A stretch of 32,105 bases of DNA from Deltaproteobacteria bacterium (GCA_016874915.1 VGSW01000024.1:1-32105); one strand, 5' to 3'. Shown: positions 16,580 through 25,828, counted from the stretch's first letter. Numbers and translations are program-made. Notes: generated by a model from the sequence alone, not told the origin.

Positions 16580-17000
16580 GATGCTGGGACGGGAATTGCG
16601 GGGCTTGTTTGAAGAAATCGTCCGGGATGAAGTGCGCCAGGCTTTGGCTGCGCCCCGGCCTCATAGCTGGGTGGAATTGGTCACCGACCCCACCAGCAAG
16701 GAGCTTTCCATGTCCCGGTTGGCCATCGGAGTCCTGGTGGTGGATATGACGGCCGTATTGGCCTGCTCCGCTTTGGGACTCTTGAATCCGGAAAAGCTTT
16801 CTCCCATCACCACCATGTTCTCCGCCACCGTGGCTTCGGTGGCTGGCATCTACGGTCTAAACTCTCTGGCCGGCGCCATCGGAGGCGGGCAGGTGCAAGT
16901 CGCCTGGGAAAAAGCCAAGGGGTTCTTCGGTTTTGGCGGGACCCCTGGTTCCAAATTAGATCCCGGCTCCACCGCCAATCAAACCCTCTCGGCGGAATGA
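16569..17000 (+). CDS. Holin-like small membrane protein (from ATG 16569)
   Basis: MANKMLGRELRGLFEEIV… with two hydrophobic segments, located between endolysin and spanins; overlaps the endolysin end. Confidence 0.6.
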   Translation: MANKMLGRELRGLFEEIVRDEVRQALAAPRPHSWVELVTDPTSKELSMSRLAIGVLVVDMTAVLACSALGLLNPEKLSPITTMFSATVASVAGIYGLNSLAGAIGGGQVQVAWEKAKGFFGFGGTPGSKLDPGSTANQTLSAE

Positions 17001-17012
17001 AGGAGGATTCCT

Positions 17013-17345
17013 ATGTTACCGCTCTTATCTATCCTCGGCCTGCTTAATAATTGGCGCATTGTGGGGGCAATCGGCCTCGCCCTGGCCCTCCTGGGAGGGG
17101 TTCTGTATGTAAAGCACCTTCAGAAAGCCCGCATCCAGGCGGAATGGGAGGCGGCCACTGCCCGGGGGCAACTGGAAATCAACGACAAAAAAGCCGCTAT
17201 CGATAAGGAAGTGGCGGCGAGAAAGGGGAAGATCGATGAACTGGAAAAGTCTGGTGATGCTGCTGGTCTGTCTGACTATTTTAACCGCGGGCTGCGCCGG
17301 GAAAACCCCGCCGCTCCGCCTGCCGGAGATCGTCGTCCCCGATGA
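17013..17345 (+). CDS. Rz-like inner-membrane spanin (110 aa)
   Basis: N-terminal TM (IVGAIGLALALLGGVLYV) then charged coiled-coil; GAAGGAGG before ATG. Confidence 0.7.
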   Translation: MLPLLSILGLLNNWRIVGAIGLALALLGGVLYVKHLQKARIQAEWEAATARGQLEINDKKAAIDKEVAARKGKIDELEKSGDAAGLSDYFNRGLRRENPAAPPAGDRRPR

Positions 17346-17523
17346 GCCGGTGCTTCAAACCAAGCCCCTGACCGATCCCGGAACCGGTAAGCCAGGGGTG
17401 TTCTTTCCTTTGGAGGATGCGGCCAAGGAAGGGCGCTACCGGGAGGATCTGCGGGGGGCTGCTTTGCAGGGGAAGGCAAATACAGAAACTGCCAATCGAC
17501 TATTAGAAAATCGTTTGCCTTAA
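17236..17523 (+). CDS. Rz1-like outer-membrane spanin lipoprotein (95 aa)
   Basis: Lipobox LTAGC, Pro-rich; start nested out of frame in the Rz gene. Confidence 0.72.
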   Translation: MNWKSLVMLLVCLTILTAGCAGKTPPLRLPEIVVPDEPVLQTKPLTDPGTGKPGVFFPLEDAAKEGRYREDLRGAALQGKANTETANRLLENRLP

Positions 17524-17538
17524 AGAAAGGCGATTTTC
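17506..17538. terminator. Putative hairpin at the end of the lysis operon
   Basis: GAAAATCG-tttg-CCTT…AAGG-CGATTTTC spanning the Rz1 stop; lies between convergent genes. Confidence 0.45.
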
Positions 17539-17603
17539 CTGCTAAAAAGGCTGGCACCAGGATCTATGAGTTTGTTCCGAATGCCGAGTAAAATTAATAT
17601 GAT

Positions 17604-18029
17604 CTAAGAAGAGAAGGAGTGCTCTAAAATTTCGGTAGTTAAAGAATCCCAGTCTATTTCATTCCTATCAAGTTGGCATTCCCATAACACAAGACATCGC
17701 CAACCAAGTTCCTGAAGTTTCGTGATAGAAGCGATATCTCTCTCTCGATTTCTTCTTATTTTTTTTTCCCAAAATTCAATATTGCTACTCGGCAGCGATG
17801 CTTTTTGGCAATTTGCATGACCATGCCAAAAGCATCCATTAACAAATAAAGCGACCTTGTATCGTGGAAAAACTAAATCAGGTTTTCCAGGAAGTTCCTT
17901 AATATGAAGTCTATACCGCAATCCTCTCTTGTGCAATTCCTTTCTAACCTGCAATTCGATCTGGGTATCCTTCCCTTTAACTGCAGCCATGATGCGGCTT
18001 CTTTTTTCTTGAGTAAATATATCAGCCAT
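17604..18029 (-). CDS. vsr: Very short patch repair (Vsr) endonuclease (141 aa)
   Basis: RSRIMAAVKGKDTQIELQVRKELHKRGLRYRLH…LPGKPDLVFPRYKVALFVNGCFWHGH. Confidence 0.93.
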   Translation of the reverse strand: MADIFTQEKRSRIMAAVKGKDTQIELQVRKELHKRGLRYRLHIKELPGKPDLVFPRYKVALFVNGCFWHGHANCQKASLPSSNIEFWEKKIRRNRERDIASITKLQELGWRCLVLWECQLDRNEIDWDSLTTEILEHSFSS

Positions 18030-18033
18030 AATG

Positions 18034-21000
18034 TCAGATTAAGATATTTAGATTACTCAATATCTCATTCACAGTTATGTCTATCAGCCTGATAATATCA
18101 AATTGTCGATGGATTCTTGTTATAACATTGCCTAACGATAGAGCGTCTTCATCCCTGAAAGTTCTTCTAAGATAAGGCCGAGTCCGCCACTTAAACCATT
18201 CTTTCAGCACCGAATATCCTGCGATATCATAATCTAAAATCTCTCTACCGATACCGTCAATCACATATTCCCCTCCTTCCGTAGTCTCAACGACAAGGGT
18301 TGCGGCGTTGAGATCGATCTCGATGCCTCTGATATCCATTTCTCGATTTCTAATAGGTGATAATGCATTGATGATTTCTTCATCGGCGTCAATCTCGGAG
18401 TCGAAATTCTCAAGACGGGCAAGTCTTTCCCCCAGATCAACCAAACGTTCGAAAAGGGAATTGTATTGAGTGATGGGAATGCGTGGCCACTCTCCTGCGG
18501 TGTGAAAAAGGGCTCCTTCGAAACGATCCAGATAAGCATTTGAACATAATATTCCATAAGAGTAAAAAAGGATTTTTTTAGCTAAAGTCTCCCTATTGGA
18601 TTCAACATGGCCCAAAGATTGAAGAAGTTCTCCTGAAATGTTTAACCTAGGGCGATCATCCCATTGTCTATGCGGCCTTCTGTATTCCGGAAAATAAAGA
18701 CAAAAGACATGTGCATTACCCCTAGTACAAAGATCATTATCTGGAATATGCCAGGCAAACGATGAAAACCGATGAATGGACTCGCCAATATCTTCAGGGG
18801 CAGGAGCAACGGAGAATCCGAAATTTCCATCCAAAGAGTAAGCTGCCAGTATTTCAGGGCGGGATCTTGATCCTCCCCCTCCCATGCCGGCTAATCTCGT
18901 AAGAATGGGTGTGCAAAGGAAAACATAGGCAGGGGAGAAAGGACGAAAGGAGTAAGGCCGCAAATATTGCCTTGCCCCCCTGCTCCCAATGTGAACCCCT
19001 ATTTCGTGCCTGATAGTGATATTCAGAGAATCCTCTTGGGGAGGTTTTCTTTGCCCCCTGAACCAGCGTTCGATGAGCGTCCCAAAAGGCATATTAACGT
19101 TGCCGGTGTCCCTCAATCGGCGAAGCAAAATTGACTGGTCAACATGGACTAAAGCGGCAGTTATCCCGAGTTTGACGCCGGAACAATGTCTTAAGAATAT
19201 GACCCGCTCTCCAAGGCTAGGGGTCTGCCCGTGGGGGCACAGTTGCCAGAACCTTTCATAAATTTCTTGTTCAAAAGGAATGCTTGGGCGAAATTTATAG
19301 TTAGGAGGCGTCACTTCCAGCGTTTCAAAATCTCCATCTCCCTGACCGGCATTCGAGTTCAATTCATCGGTTTTTTGCTGAAAAAATTCTACCTTGGCAG
19401 AACTATCCAAATTTAGGATCGACAAACACTTGACTTCCGGATTACCATCCGTTTGGTTTTCGCGAGCGCAAAAAATAAGGGCTCGACCTTGGCGGGTCGG
19501 AAAGAGATTTGAAACTCTGATGCCTGTCCTGCTGTCAGAGTCGAATTCCAAGGCCCAAATCCAAGTGAAATTATTAAAAAGCCATTGACGAGCATTATCA
19601 TAGGAAACATGTTTCAAGAAAGATGAAGGTACTACGAAAGCCAATATCCCCGGTTCTCCCAGTGGAAGTTTATGACAGGCCCATCTTACGAATTTCAAAA
19701 AATCATTTTGAACCTGTTTTTGAACATTTTGTCTGAGGGACCTTTGGACTTGGGGCGGTCTAAATTCCTCCATTAATTCATAAATTCTCTTGTGAGTTCG
19801 CCGGTCGATATGTCGTCCGGCATCCGAGGAAGGGGGGTTACCTATAATAGCCGTAATCGGAGGGGTCGCCAATGTCACGGCCTCTTCCCTTTCGGATTGA
19901 AAAAGTTGCCTTGCTGCAGTAGGGCCGGACGAAGGCGGTTCGGGGAGAACCGAGTCTATTATTGCGTCTGACAATGTGTTGCACATGACAACCTTTACCT
20001 CATCGGCGGCCGCGACACCTTCCGAGGCTAATAACGCTAATCTATATTGAGATAGAGCATAAGGTGCAGGGAGAATTTCAAACCCTGCCATTGTAGGGAA
20101 TCTTCTTTCCCTAATTGTTTGAGGTGGTAACGCGTGAAGAACTTCCTCCAAAAAAGTTCCGGTTCCGCAACAAGGATCGATTATCTTGTTTCCATAGATA
20201 AATAAACTTCGATGGTTGAACTTAGTCCTGGCAATCCAATCGGAAAAAGCCACTACATACCGGACTAGAGGTTCGGGTGTTGCATATGCCCCAAAGTCGA
20301 TTCGGACTTGGGGATCATATGCCGAGAGGAATTGTTCGTATAACGAATGATAATTTACCGAGTGTTGTTGCTCATTCTGGAGAAATACATGAGAAAGGAA
20401 TAAAACACAATCGGAGTACCAGGTCATTAAAAGTCCCAAACCCATTTCTTCCGTTGAAAGAGATTCGGCAAGGGCTCTGAATGGTCTCAAGCGATTGGCA
20501 CCGTCTTGCCTTATGGCTTCAATCCAGAAATGGTGCAGACTTCGGGAAAGCTCCGCGGTGTCTTGCGTCGTTGAAACTAGATGCCTATGAGCATATAATA
20601 ATCCAAATACGAGGACCTGGGAAACCATATCCGCAAACTTGCGGTTATCACACAAGTCAGGATCGTGACCCGTCGTTAAAAGCTCTTTAAGACCATGAAG
20701 CGCTTCGATATTCCGATTCTCCTCGTCATCGATTCCGGAACCTTCGTCAAGGCTTATCAATTCGAGAATATCTTCGCTAATTTTCTTGGCTCTTAATGCC
20801 ATGGCCCTGATAATTTGGGAATCTGAGAGAATCCGAGGAGAGGGGGCTTGGAAAAAATTCGAAAAATTGACTTGAAGATCGGTATTTATCTGCGAGTTTC
20901 TCCATGGAAATCTCAAGGATAATGGTTTTGCGACTAGCGATCTCAGGGTCAATCTTTCGGGTTGATCAGGATCGAAAAATACGAAATCGATTCCATCAGA

Positions 21001-21363
21001 AAGAATAACTTTATAACCCAGGCTTAGATACAGATTGATCTGCTCTCTATAACGACTTGGGTCAATCACTATATTGGGGTCAAAGGGTTTCGCCTCCACA
21101 TAACCGAATATTCCCATCGAGTTCGAATCGTGAAAACGCCAATCGGGCCTTCCGGCTTTAGCTTGCCTACGGGGTTCAAAAATTACTCCTACATTAGTGA
21201 CATCGATCACTTGCGGTAGTCTTTCAAAAAATCTATGGAGCGGGGGCCTAAAGGAAAGTTCCGGAGTGGCTTCCCCGGTATCGAGAGCAATCCTATATGT
21301 CGACTGAAGGTCTTGCAGGTATTCTTTTACTAAACCTTCAAAATCCATGTGCCCATCTGACAT
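18034..21363 (-). CDS. Type ISP/IIG-like restriction-modification protein: PD-(D/E)XK nuclease + N6-MTase fold + TRD (1109 aa)
   Basis: GRPDWRF…GYVEAK (nuclease), IDPCCGTGTFLEEVL (motif I), IIGNPPSSDAGR (motif IV variant); no helicase motifs seen. Confidence 0.8.
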   Translation of the reverse strand: MSDGHMDFEGLVKEYLQDLQSTYRIALDTGEATPELSFRPPLHRFFERLPQVIDVTNVGVIFEPRRQAKAGRPDWRFHDSNSMGIFGYVEAKPFDPNIVIDPSRYREQINLYLSLGYKVILSDGIDFVFFDPDQPERLTLRSLVAKPLSLRFPWRNSQINTDLQVNFSNFFQAPSPRILSDSQIIRAMALRAKKISEDILELISLDEGSGIDDEENRNIEALHGLKELLTTGHDPDLCDNRKFADMVSQVLVFGLLYAHRHLVSTTQDTAELSRSLHHFWIEAIRQDGANRLRPFRALAESLSTEEMGLGLLMTWYSDCVLFLSHVFLQNEQQHSVNYHSLYEQFLSAYDPQVRIDFGAYATPEPLVRYVVAFSDWIARTKFNHRSLFIYGNKIIDPCCGTGTFLEEVLHALPPQTIRERRFPTMAGFEILPAPYALSQYRLALLASEGVAAADEVKVVMCNTLSDAIIDSVLPEPPSSGPTAARQLFQSEREEAVTLATPPITAIIGNPPSSDAGRHIDRRTHKRIYELMEEFRPPQVQRSLRQNVQKQVQNDFLKFVRWACHKLPLGEPGILAFVVPSSFLKHVSYDNARQWLFNNFTWIWALEFDSDSRTGIRVSNLFPTRQGRALIFCARENQTDGNPEVKCLSILNLDSSAKVEFFQQKTDELNSNAGQGDGDFETLEVTPPNYKFRPSIPFEQEIYERFWQLCPHGQTPSLGERVIFLRHCSGVKLGITAALVHVDQSILLRRLRDTGNVNMPFGTLIERWFRGQRKPPQEDSLNITIRHEIGVHIGSRGARQYLRPYSFRPFSPAYVFLCTPILTRLAGMGGGGSRSRPEILAAYSLDGNFGFSVAPAPEDIGESIHRFSSFAWHIPDNDLCTRGNAHVFCLYFPEYRRPHRQWDDRPRLNISGELLQSLGHVESNRETLAKKILFYSYGILCSNAYLDRFEGALFHTAGEWPRIPITQYNSLFERLVDLGERLARLENFDSEIDADEEIINALSPIRNREMDIRGIEIDLNAATLVVETTEGGEYVIDGIGREILDYDIAGYSVLKEWFKWRTRPYLRRTFRDEDALSLGNVITRIHRQFDIIRLIDITVNEILSNLNILI

Positions 21364-21420
21364 TGCTTACTCCTGGAAATCGAAGAACGATAAAGTTAGC
21401 GGAAAGTTTCTCTATTTTTT

Positions 21421-23940
21421 TTAAGAACGATCATCTGAACATCGTTTTTTCCAAGCGTCTATAATCGCTCCCCCAAGCTTTTCACTCAGGAGAGGGGGCA
21501 CGGCATTTCCAATTTGTCGGGCCACTTCTACTTTATTGCCCAAAAAGACGAAAGAGTCGGGAAAACTTTGCAACCTGGCACCTTCACGCAATGAAATCGT
21601 CCTATTTTGGTCCGGATGGCCAAACCTGCCTCGGGTCAAACTGTCAAACCGGGCTGTAATGACCCCGGCCGGCTTTTCCCAATCCAAACGACCATAAACA
21701 TACCGGTGCCCAGACGTGTTCGCATCAACCCTATGGCACGGAAGACGAAGGGCAGGAGGAATTTGCTCCCTGCCGCCCGAAGGCTTTACATATGAAAATC
21801 TCTCCTTATTTTTGGAAGTCAGCTTGTCTGACCTATGATTAGGAATAGACGGATGCTCGGTTCCGTTTTCGGGAACGGGCGGTAAATCGCCGACAGCTTC
21901 TCGTACGGTTTTCCAATATTGCTCTGGCACATTGGGTTTCGGAAATTCGAAAAATAAGACATTTTCAATTATTTTTTCTGCAACAATGAACATCCTCTTT
22001 CTGATTTGCGGCACGCCGAAATCTGCCGCGTTCAAGATTTTAATATGACAGAAGTAACCGTTTTGTAGACAAACTCGATTAATCTCTTCCAGGAGGGCTT
22101 TTCCCCTTTTGCCGCGTAATCCGAGTACGTTTTCCATGAGGATAAACGGCGGTTTTAATTTGATCGCCTGGTTGAAAAAAAGCGACACCAGGGAATTTCT
22201 CGAATCGCTATCGTCCCCTCGTCTCTGGACCGAAAAGCCCTGACATGGGGGACCGCCGGCTATGAGTATCAATCTTTTTTGATCACATCCCAGTTTTTCG
22301 ATTTGTTCCCGAAGATCGATCATATTTGCATCAGCCAAGAGCGCGTTGCAGCCAAGATTATGACGATATGTCTTCAGGGCTTTTTCATCGTTGTCATAAG
22401 CAACCGCAATATCAAAGCCGGCGTTTTTAAGCCCCAGGGAAAGACCTCCGGCTCCGCAAAAGGCGTCCACTGCCAATGGCTTTTTATTATTTTGTCCTGC
22501 CCTACTTAGCTTAGAAGCCGCAATTTTGCTGGAATATGAATTGACAACCGGTTTAAGGATTAACGTTCCATTGTTCGGTTTAGGAGGATGATAGGAAGAC
22601 GAAGCTATTTCCCCTAAGATATATGCGGCGACGAAAGCGGCAAAACGAGGCGGGACAGCATTCCCAATTTGGGAGAATTTTTTATCGAAAGACCCCTCAA
22701 AAATAAAACCTTCAGGGAAGGATTGCAGTATTGCCGCTTCCCTAATTGAGAAACCGCGGTCTTGTTCAGGGTGAACATAGCGGCCGCTTGCTGGATTCCG
22801 GGCATAGGCCGTAATTGTGATTGATGGCCTGTCCCAGTGCAATCTTCCGTAAACGTCATAAAAACCCTTAACCTTATCAAGGCACTTAGGACCTATGCCG
22901 GGAGGACGGCTACCTCCGTCTTTAGGAATCTGCTTTATCGTATCTATTGTAGATTCCCTGTGTCGGGCAGTAAAATGCATCGGGTCTGACTGGCTTGGGT
23001 GAAGAGGGGATATTGGTTCTAGATGTGAAATTGCTTGCCTTACCGTCATGAATCCTTCTTCGCTGAGGTATCCTTCAGGCATTATTATTTTTTTTCTGGA
23101 TGCGAGGACTATAGCGCGATGCCGTTCTTGAGGGACCCCGAATTTTGCCATGTTCAGGACGGCCGCGGCAACCTTGTAGCCGCTATTTTCAAGTGTTTCG
23201 CGATAACTTTTAAAATGCTCCCAATATTTTTCTGATAATAATTCCGGCACATTTTCCATGAAAACAAAATCCGGAGAGAGTTTGACCGCTATTTCAGCGA
23301 AGATCTCAACGAGATCATTTCTCCGATCCACACTATTCCAAGCCTTTTTCCGATGCGAAGAAAAACCTTGGCAAGGAGGACATCCTATTAAAACAAGGGG
23401 CTTGTCCCTCCTAATGTCACAGGAATTCAAAAATCTCTCTAAATTTTCATTATTCAGAAATAATCTTATATCCTCTTGATGAGGCATTACCCCGAAATTT
23501 TCCTTAAAAGTTTGGCACGAATTGGGGTCGATATCCAGGGCGCCAGCAAGCCGATAAGCAGGAATGAAGTTGTTAAGAGCCAGGAATCCGGCCGATACGC
23601 CTCCACAGCCGCAAAACAAGTCTATGAAGTCTATCTCGCAATCAGAGAACCCGTTAGGGATTTGCCAATATTTTAAAGCATTGGCATTGAGACAGGCCAA
23701 CTTAAAGGCTGACCTTCTATAACGGTCACCGCACAGATTAAGGGGTTCTTTAATCCGAGGTGGATATTGGCTTCCTATCAATAATCTCTCGGCTTGCTCC
23801 AGAAGAAGGCGGGTAACGATTTGAGGGCTAGTGTCTATCTCAGACTCTATAGAATATCTCAATAACGGGAGCATTCGCTTGTGGCCCAGCATATGTTGAC
23901 TCTTCGGTTTAATTTGATTGATTCTTAAAAGGCAAAACAA
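21421..23940 (-). CDS. Tandem (two-domain) DNA cytosine-5 methyltransferase (839 aa; true start may be internal, e.g. ATG at 23892)
   Basis: Two full motif sets: FIDLFCGCGGVSAGF/GCPPCQGFSSH/MENVPEL/QIGNAVPP and AVDAFCGAGGLSLGL/GGPPCQGFSVQ/MENVLGL/QIGNAVPP. Confidence 0.92.
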   Translation of the reverse strand: MFCLLRINQIKPKSQHMLGHKRMLPLLRYSIESEIDTSPQIVTRLLLEQAERLLIGSQYPPRIKEPLNLCGDRYRRSAFKLACLNANALKYWQIPNGFSDCEIDFIDLFCGCGGVSAGFLALNNFIPAYRLAGALDIDPNSCQTFKENFGVMPHQEDIRLFLNNENLERFLNSCDIRRDKPLVLIGCPPCQGFSSHRKKAWNSVDRRNDLVEIFAEIAVKLSPDFVFMENVPELLSEKYWEHFKSYRETLENSGYKVAAAVLNMAKFGVPQERHRAIVLASRKKIIMPEGYLSEEGFMTVRQAISHLEPISPLHPSQSDPMHFTARHRESTIDTIKQIPKDGGSRPPGIGPKCLDKVKGFYDVYGRLHWDRPSITITAYARNPASGRYVHPEQDRGFSIREAAILQSFPEGFIFEGSFDKKFSQIGNAVPPRFAAFVAAYILGEIASSSYHPPKPNNGTLILKPVVNSYSSKIAASKLSRAGQNNKKPLAVDAFCGAGGLSLGLKNAGFDIAVAYDNDEKALKTYRHNLGCNALLADANMIDLREQIEKLGCDQKRLILIAGGPPCQGFSVQRRGDDSDSRNSLVSLFFNQAIKLKPPFILMENVLGLRGKRGKALLEEINRVCLQNGYFCHIKILNAADFGVPQIRKRMFIVAEKIIENVLFFEFPKPNVPEQYWKTVREAVGDLPPVPENGTEHPSIPNHRSDKLTSKNKERFSYVKPSGGREQIPPALRLPCHRVDANTSGHRYVYGRLDWEKPAGVITARFDSLTRGRFGHPDQNRTISLREGARLQSFPDSFVFLGNKVEVARQIGNAVPPLLSEKLGGAIIDAWKKRCSDDRS

Positions 23941-24112
23941 GCTGTTGATGGCGTCCGATTTCCCTTTCTTTGAAAAGGTTGGCCAAGGCGTATCTAACTA
24001 TCCAGGAAATTGAAACCCTATTTTGTTCTGCCAATTCAATAAGTTGGCGATACATATCTTCTTCAGTGCTTATAGTAAACCGTTTTGATTTTAGCATAAC
24101 CGTATTTTCCAT
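23909..24112 (-). CDS. Ribbon-helix-helix (CopG-like) regulator (67 aa)
   Basis: KRFTISTEEDMYRQLIELAEQNRVSISWIVRYALANLFKE fits the RHH pattern; first gene of the leftward MTase operon. Confidence 0.72.
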   Translation of the reverse strand: MENTVMLKSKRFTISTEEDMYRQLIELAEQNRVSISWIVRYALANLFKEREIGRHQQLVLPFKNQSN

Positions 24113-24115
24113 ATG

Positions 24116-24175
24116 TTTTCACCAGGCTTCATCATTGTGGTGAAATAATCATAAATATGATGAACTTTTCACCAC
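24116..24175. promoter_or_regulatory. Candidate operator for the RHH regulator
   Basis: GTGGTGAAA (24137-24145) / TTTCACCAC (24167-24175) inverted repeat enclosing ATCATA-AA-TATGAT (24148-24161), plus a third TTTTCACCA at 24116-24124. Confidence 0.55.
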
Positions 24176-24388
24176 TCTAATCGACAGCCCGTAAAATTTC
24201 AAGCAAAAAAACTAAGAAGACAAATTTTTTTCAGTGACAATTTTTTGCGGGAAGCGCGAGAGATGCCTTGGGCTAGGCGATTTTTGCAGACAGTTTACGG
24301 AAACAATTTTTTTGGGGTTTTTGAGATAAATACCAATAAACGAAGCGGGGGAATCGATCCCATGGCTTCTAGGCCACCTACAGAATTA

Positions 24389-24700
24389 TCAGAGCCACGG
24401 GGTGTCAACATCTTCATGCCCTCCAGGAACTCCAATGGCCCCGTAATTCCCTGGGTTTCCATAGTTTCCAACATTACCATAATTCCCATAAGCCCCAAAA
24501 TTTATTGACCTATAAGGTGAACTCAAGTTGTAAAGGAGACGGTTTCCGTACCATATCTCCCCGAGGTATCGTCCAGTCATGTCGATAAAGATACCGTATT
24601 GCTTTAGAAAATGGCCAATATTCTCCCCTGTTGGAGCATGGAGTTGGCCGTTGACCTCATTGGCAATATGCTCACCTCTGCTATTGAAGAGGAATTTCAT
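24389..24700 (-). CDS. Small protein with 4-fold-beta-flanked-like N-terminus and a Gly-Asn-Tyr repeat tail (103 aa)
   Basis: MKFLFNSRGEHIANEVNGQLHAPTGENIGHFL…EIWYGNRLLYN then GAYGNYGNVGNYGNPGNYGAIGVPGG. Confidence 0.6.
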   Translation of the reverse strand: MKFLFNSRGEHIANEVNGQLHAPTGENIGHFLKQYGIFIDMTGRYLGEIWYGNRLLYNLSSPYRSINFGAYGNYGNVGNYGNPGNYGAIGVPGGHEDVDTPWL

Positions 24701-24770
24701 GGCTCATCCTTTTTCTAAGATAATCCAATTTCAGAATCTTTAAGTATGCCTTCTCGGTTCTAGAATGGTC

Positions 24771-25691
24771 TCAAGCCTCGCCTCCATATGCTTCTGAAGC
24801 CCGTAAAAATGGGTCCCCGCTATGCGCTGCATGCCGAATCTTTCGCTTTAGAAGATCTCTAAGATCAAATAATCCCTGCAATACGATTGCCAGGTCCTGA
24901 CCATCCATCAATATAACAGATGGCCGACCCCCCCGAATCGCGGCAAGCCCTACCTCGGTGAATCCATTGAGAGCTAAGAATAGCCCAAGGGTATTCTCAA
25001 GCTTTCTCTCGACTTTTTTTGAAAAGGAATCGACAGGTGCAGCGCCAAGAGGGGAACTCTCCCACTTTGCTTCGAGAAGAAATTGAGTTCCCTCGAACTC
25101 GAATGCCCCGTCGATTTGCTCACCTACAATGCGGAAAGGTGCTCGAGGGTTCAAATCGTGAGCAACAAAGAGATCATATAGAAAGCCTTCAAATAATCGG
25201 CCTCTTTGTTGGTGATCCTCAAGTGTGGTGAGATGAAAGAATCTTGCACGAAGGTCGCTCAATTCGTCTACTCTCCGATCAAATGCTTGCGACAGTTTCT
25301 CTTGCAATCCTGACTGCTTTGCCCGCCGCTTGATGAGATCCTCGTCATGAGCTGTTGCAATCTCGCGAAGATGCTCAACTGCCCTCCTTGCCTGACTAAC
25401 CTTTGCTGACCCATCCTCCAATGTTTCCAGATGATGGAATGATGGGATATCGAGCAGAGCTTTAATAAGACGTCTTATGGTTCCAAGACCCGCATCACCG
25501 GAAGAAACAAGATCATCAATAACGCGAGACACTATTTTGATCTTATACTCTTGGGGATCATGCCAGGCTTGCTTTGCGAGGATATTCGGAGCGACTTCGC
25601 ACGCTTGAAGAAAAAGCCTTAGGTCATTCTTGTACCAGTAGGCGTTCTTAAGTGCGTCTTTCAAAGCATGTAAGACTTCAGGTGGATACAT
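24771..25691 (-). CDS. Restriction endonuclease-like protein, PD-(D/E)XK fold, with helical N-terminal domain (306 aa)
   Basis: EQIDGAFEFEGTQFLLEAKW gives a D…ExK signature. Confidence 0.65.
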   Translation of the reverse strand: MYPPEVLHALKDALKNAYWYKNDLRLFLQACEVAPNILAKQAWHDPQEYKIKIVSRVIDDLVSSGDAGLGTIRRLIKALLDIPSFHHLETLEDGSAKVSQARRAVEHLREIATAHDEDLIKRRAKQSGLQEKLSQAFDRRVDELSDLRARFFHLTTLEDHQQRGRLFEGFLYDLFVAHDLNPRAPFRIVGEQIDGAFEFEGTQFLLEAKWESSPLGAAPVDSFSKKVERKLENTLGLFLALNGFTEVGLAAIRGGRPSVILMDGQDLAIVLQGLFDLRDLLKRKIRHAAHSGDPFLRASEAYGGEA

Positions 25692-25828
25692 AACGCTACA
25701 CCTTTACAGGCCAAAAGACACAGTCCGGGAGAAGGCCAAAGGGCCAGCAACATGTCACGGCATTATACCAAGAGTTTGGAAAATAGAAAACGACCTTGAA
25801 GAAGCTTCCGGCAGGGCCAAGAATTTAT

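Noticed and set aside
24335-24385. tRNA-like T-arm (GGGGGAATCGATCCCATGG / reverse GGGATCGATTCCCCC)
   Set aside because: Loop does not fit TTCRANY and no acceptor, D or anticodon arms can be built; it lies beside a credible small CDS.
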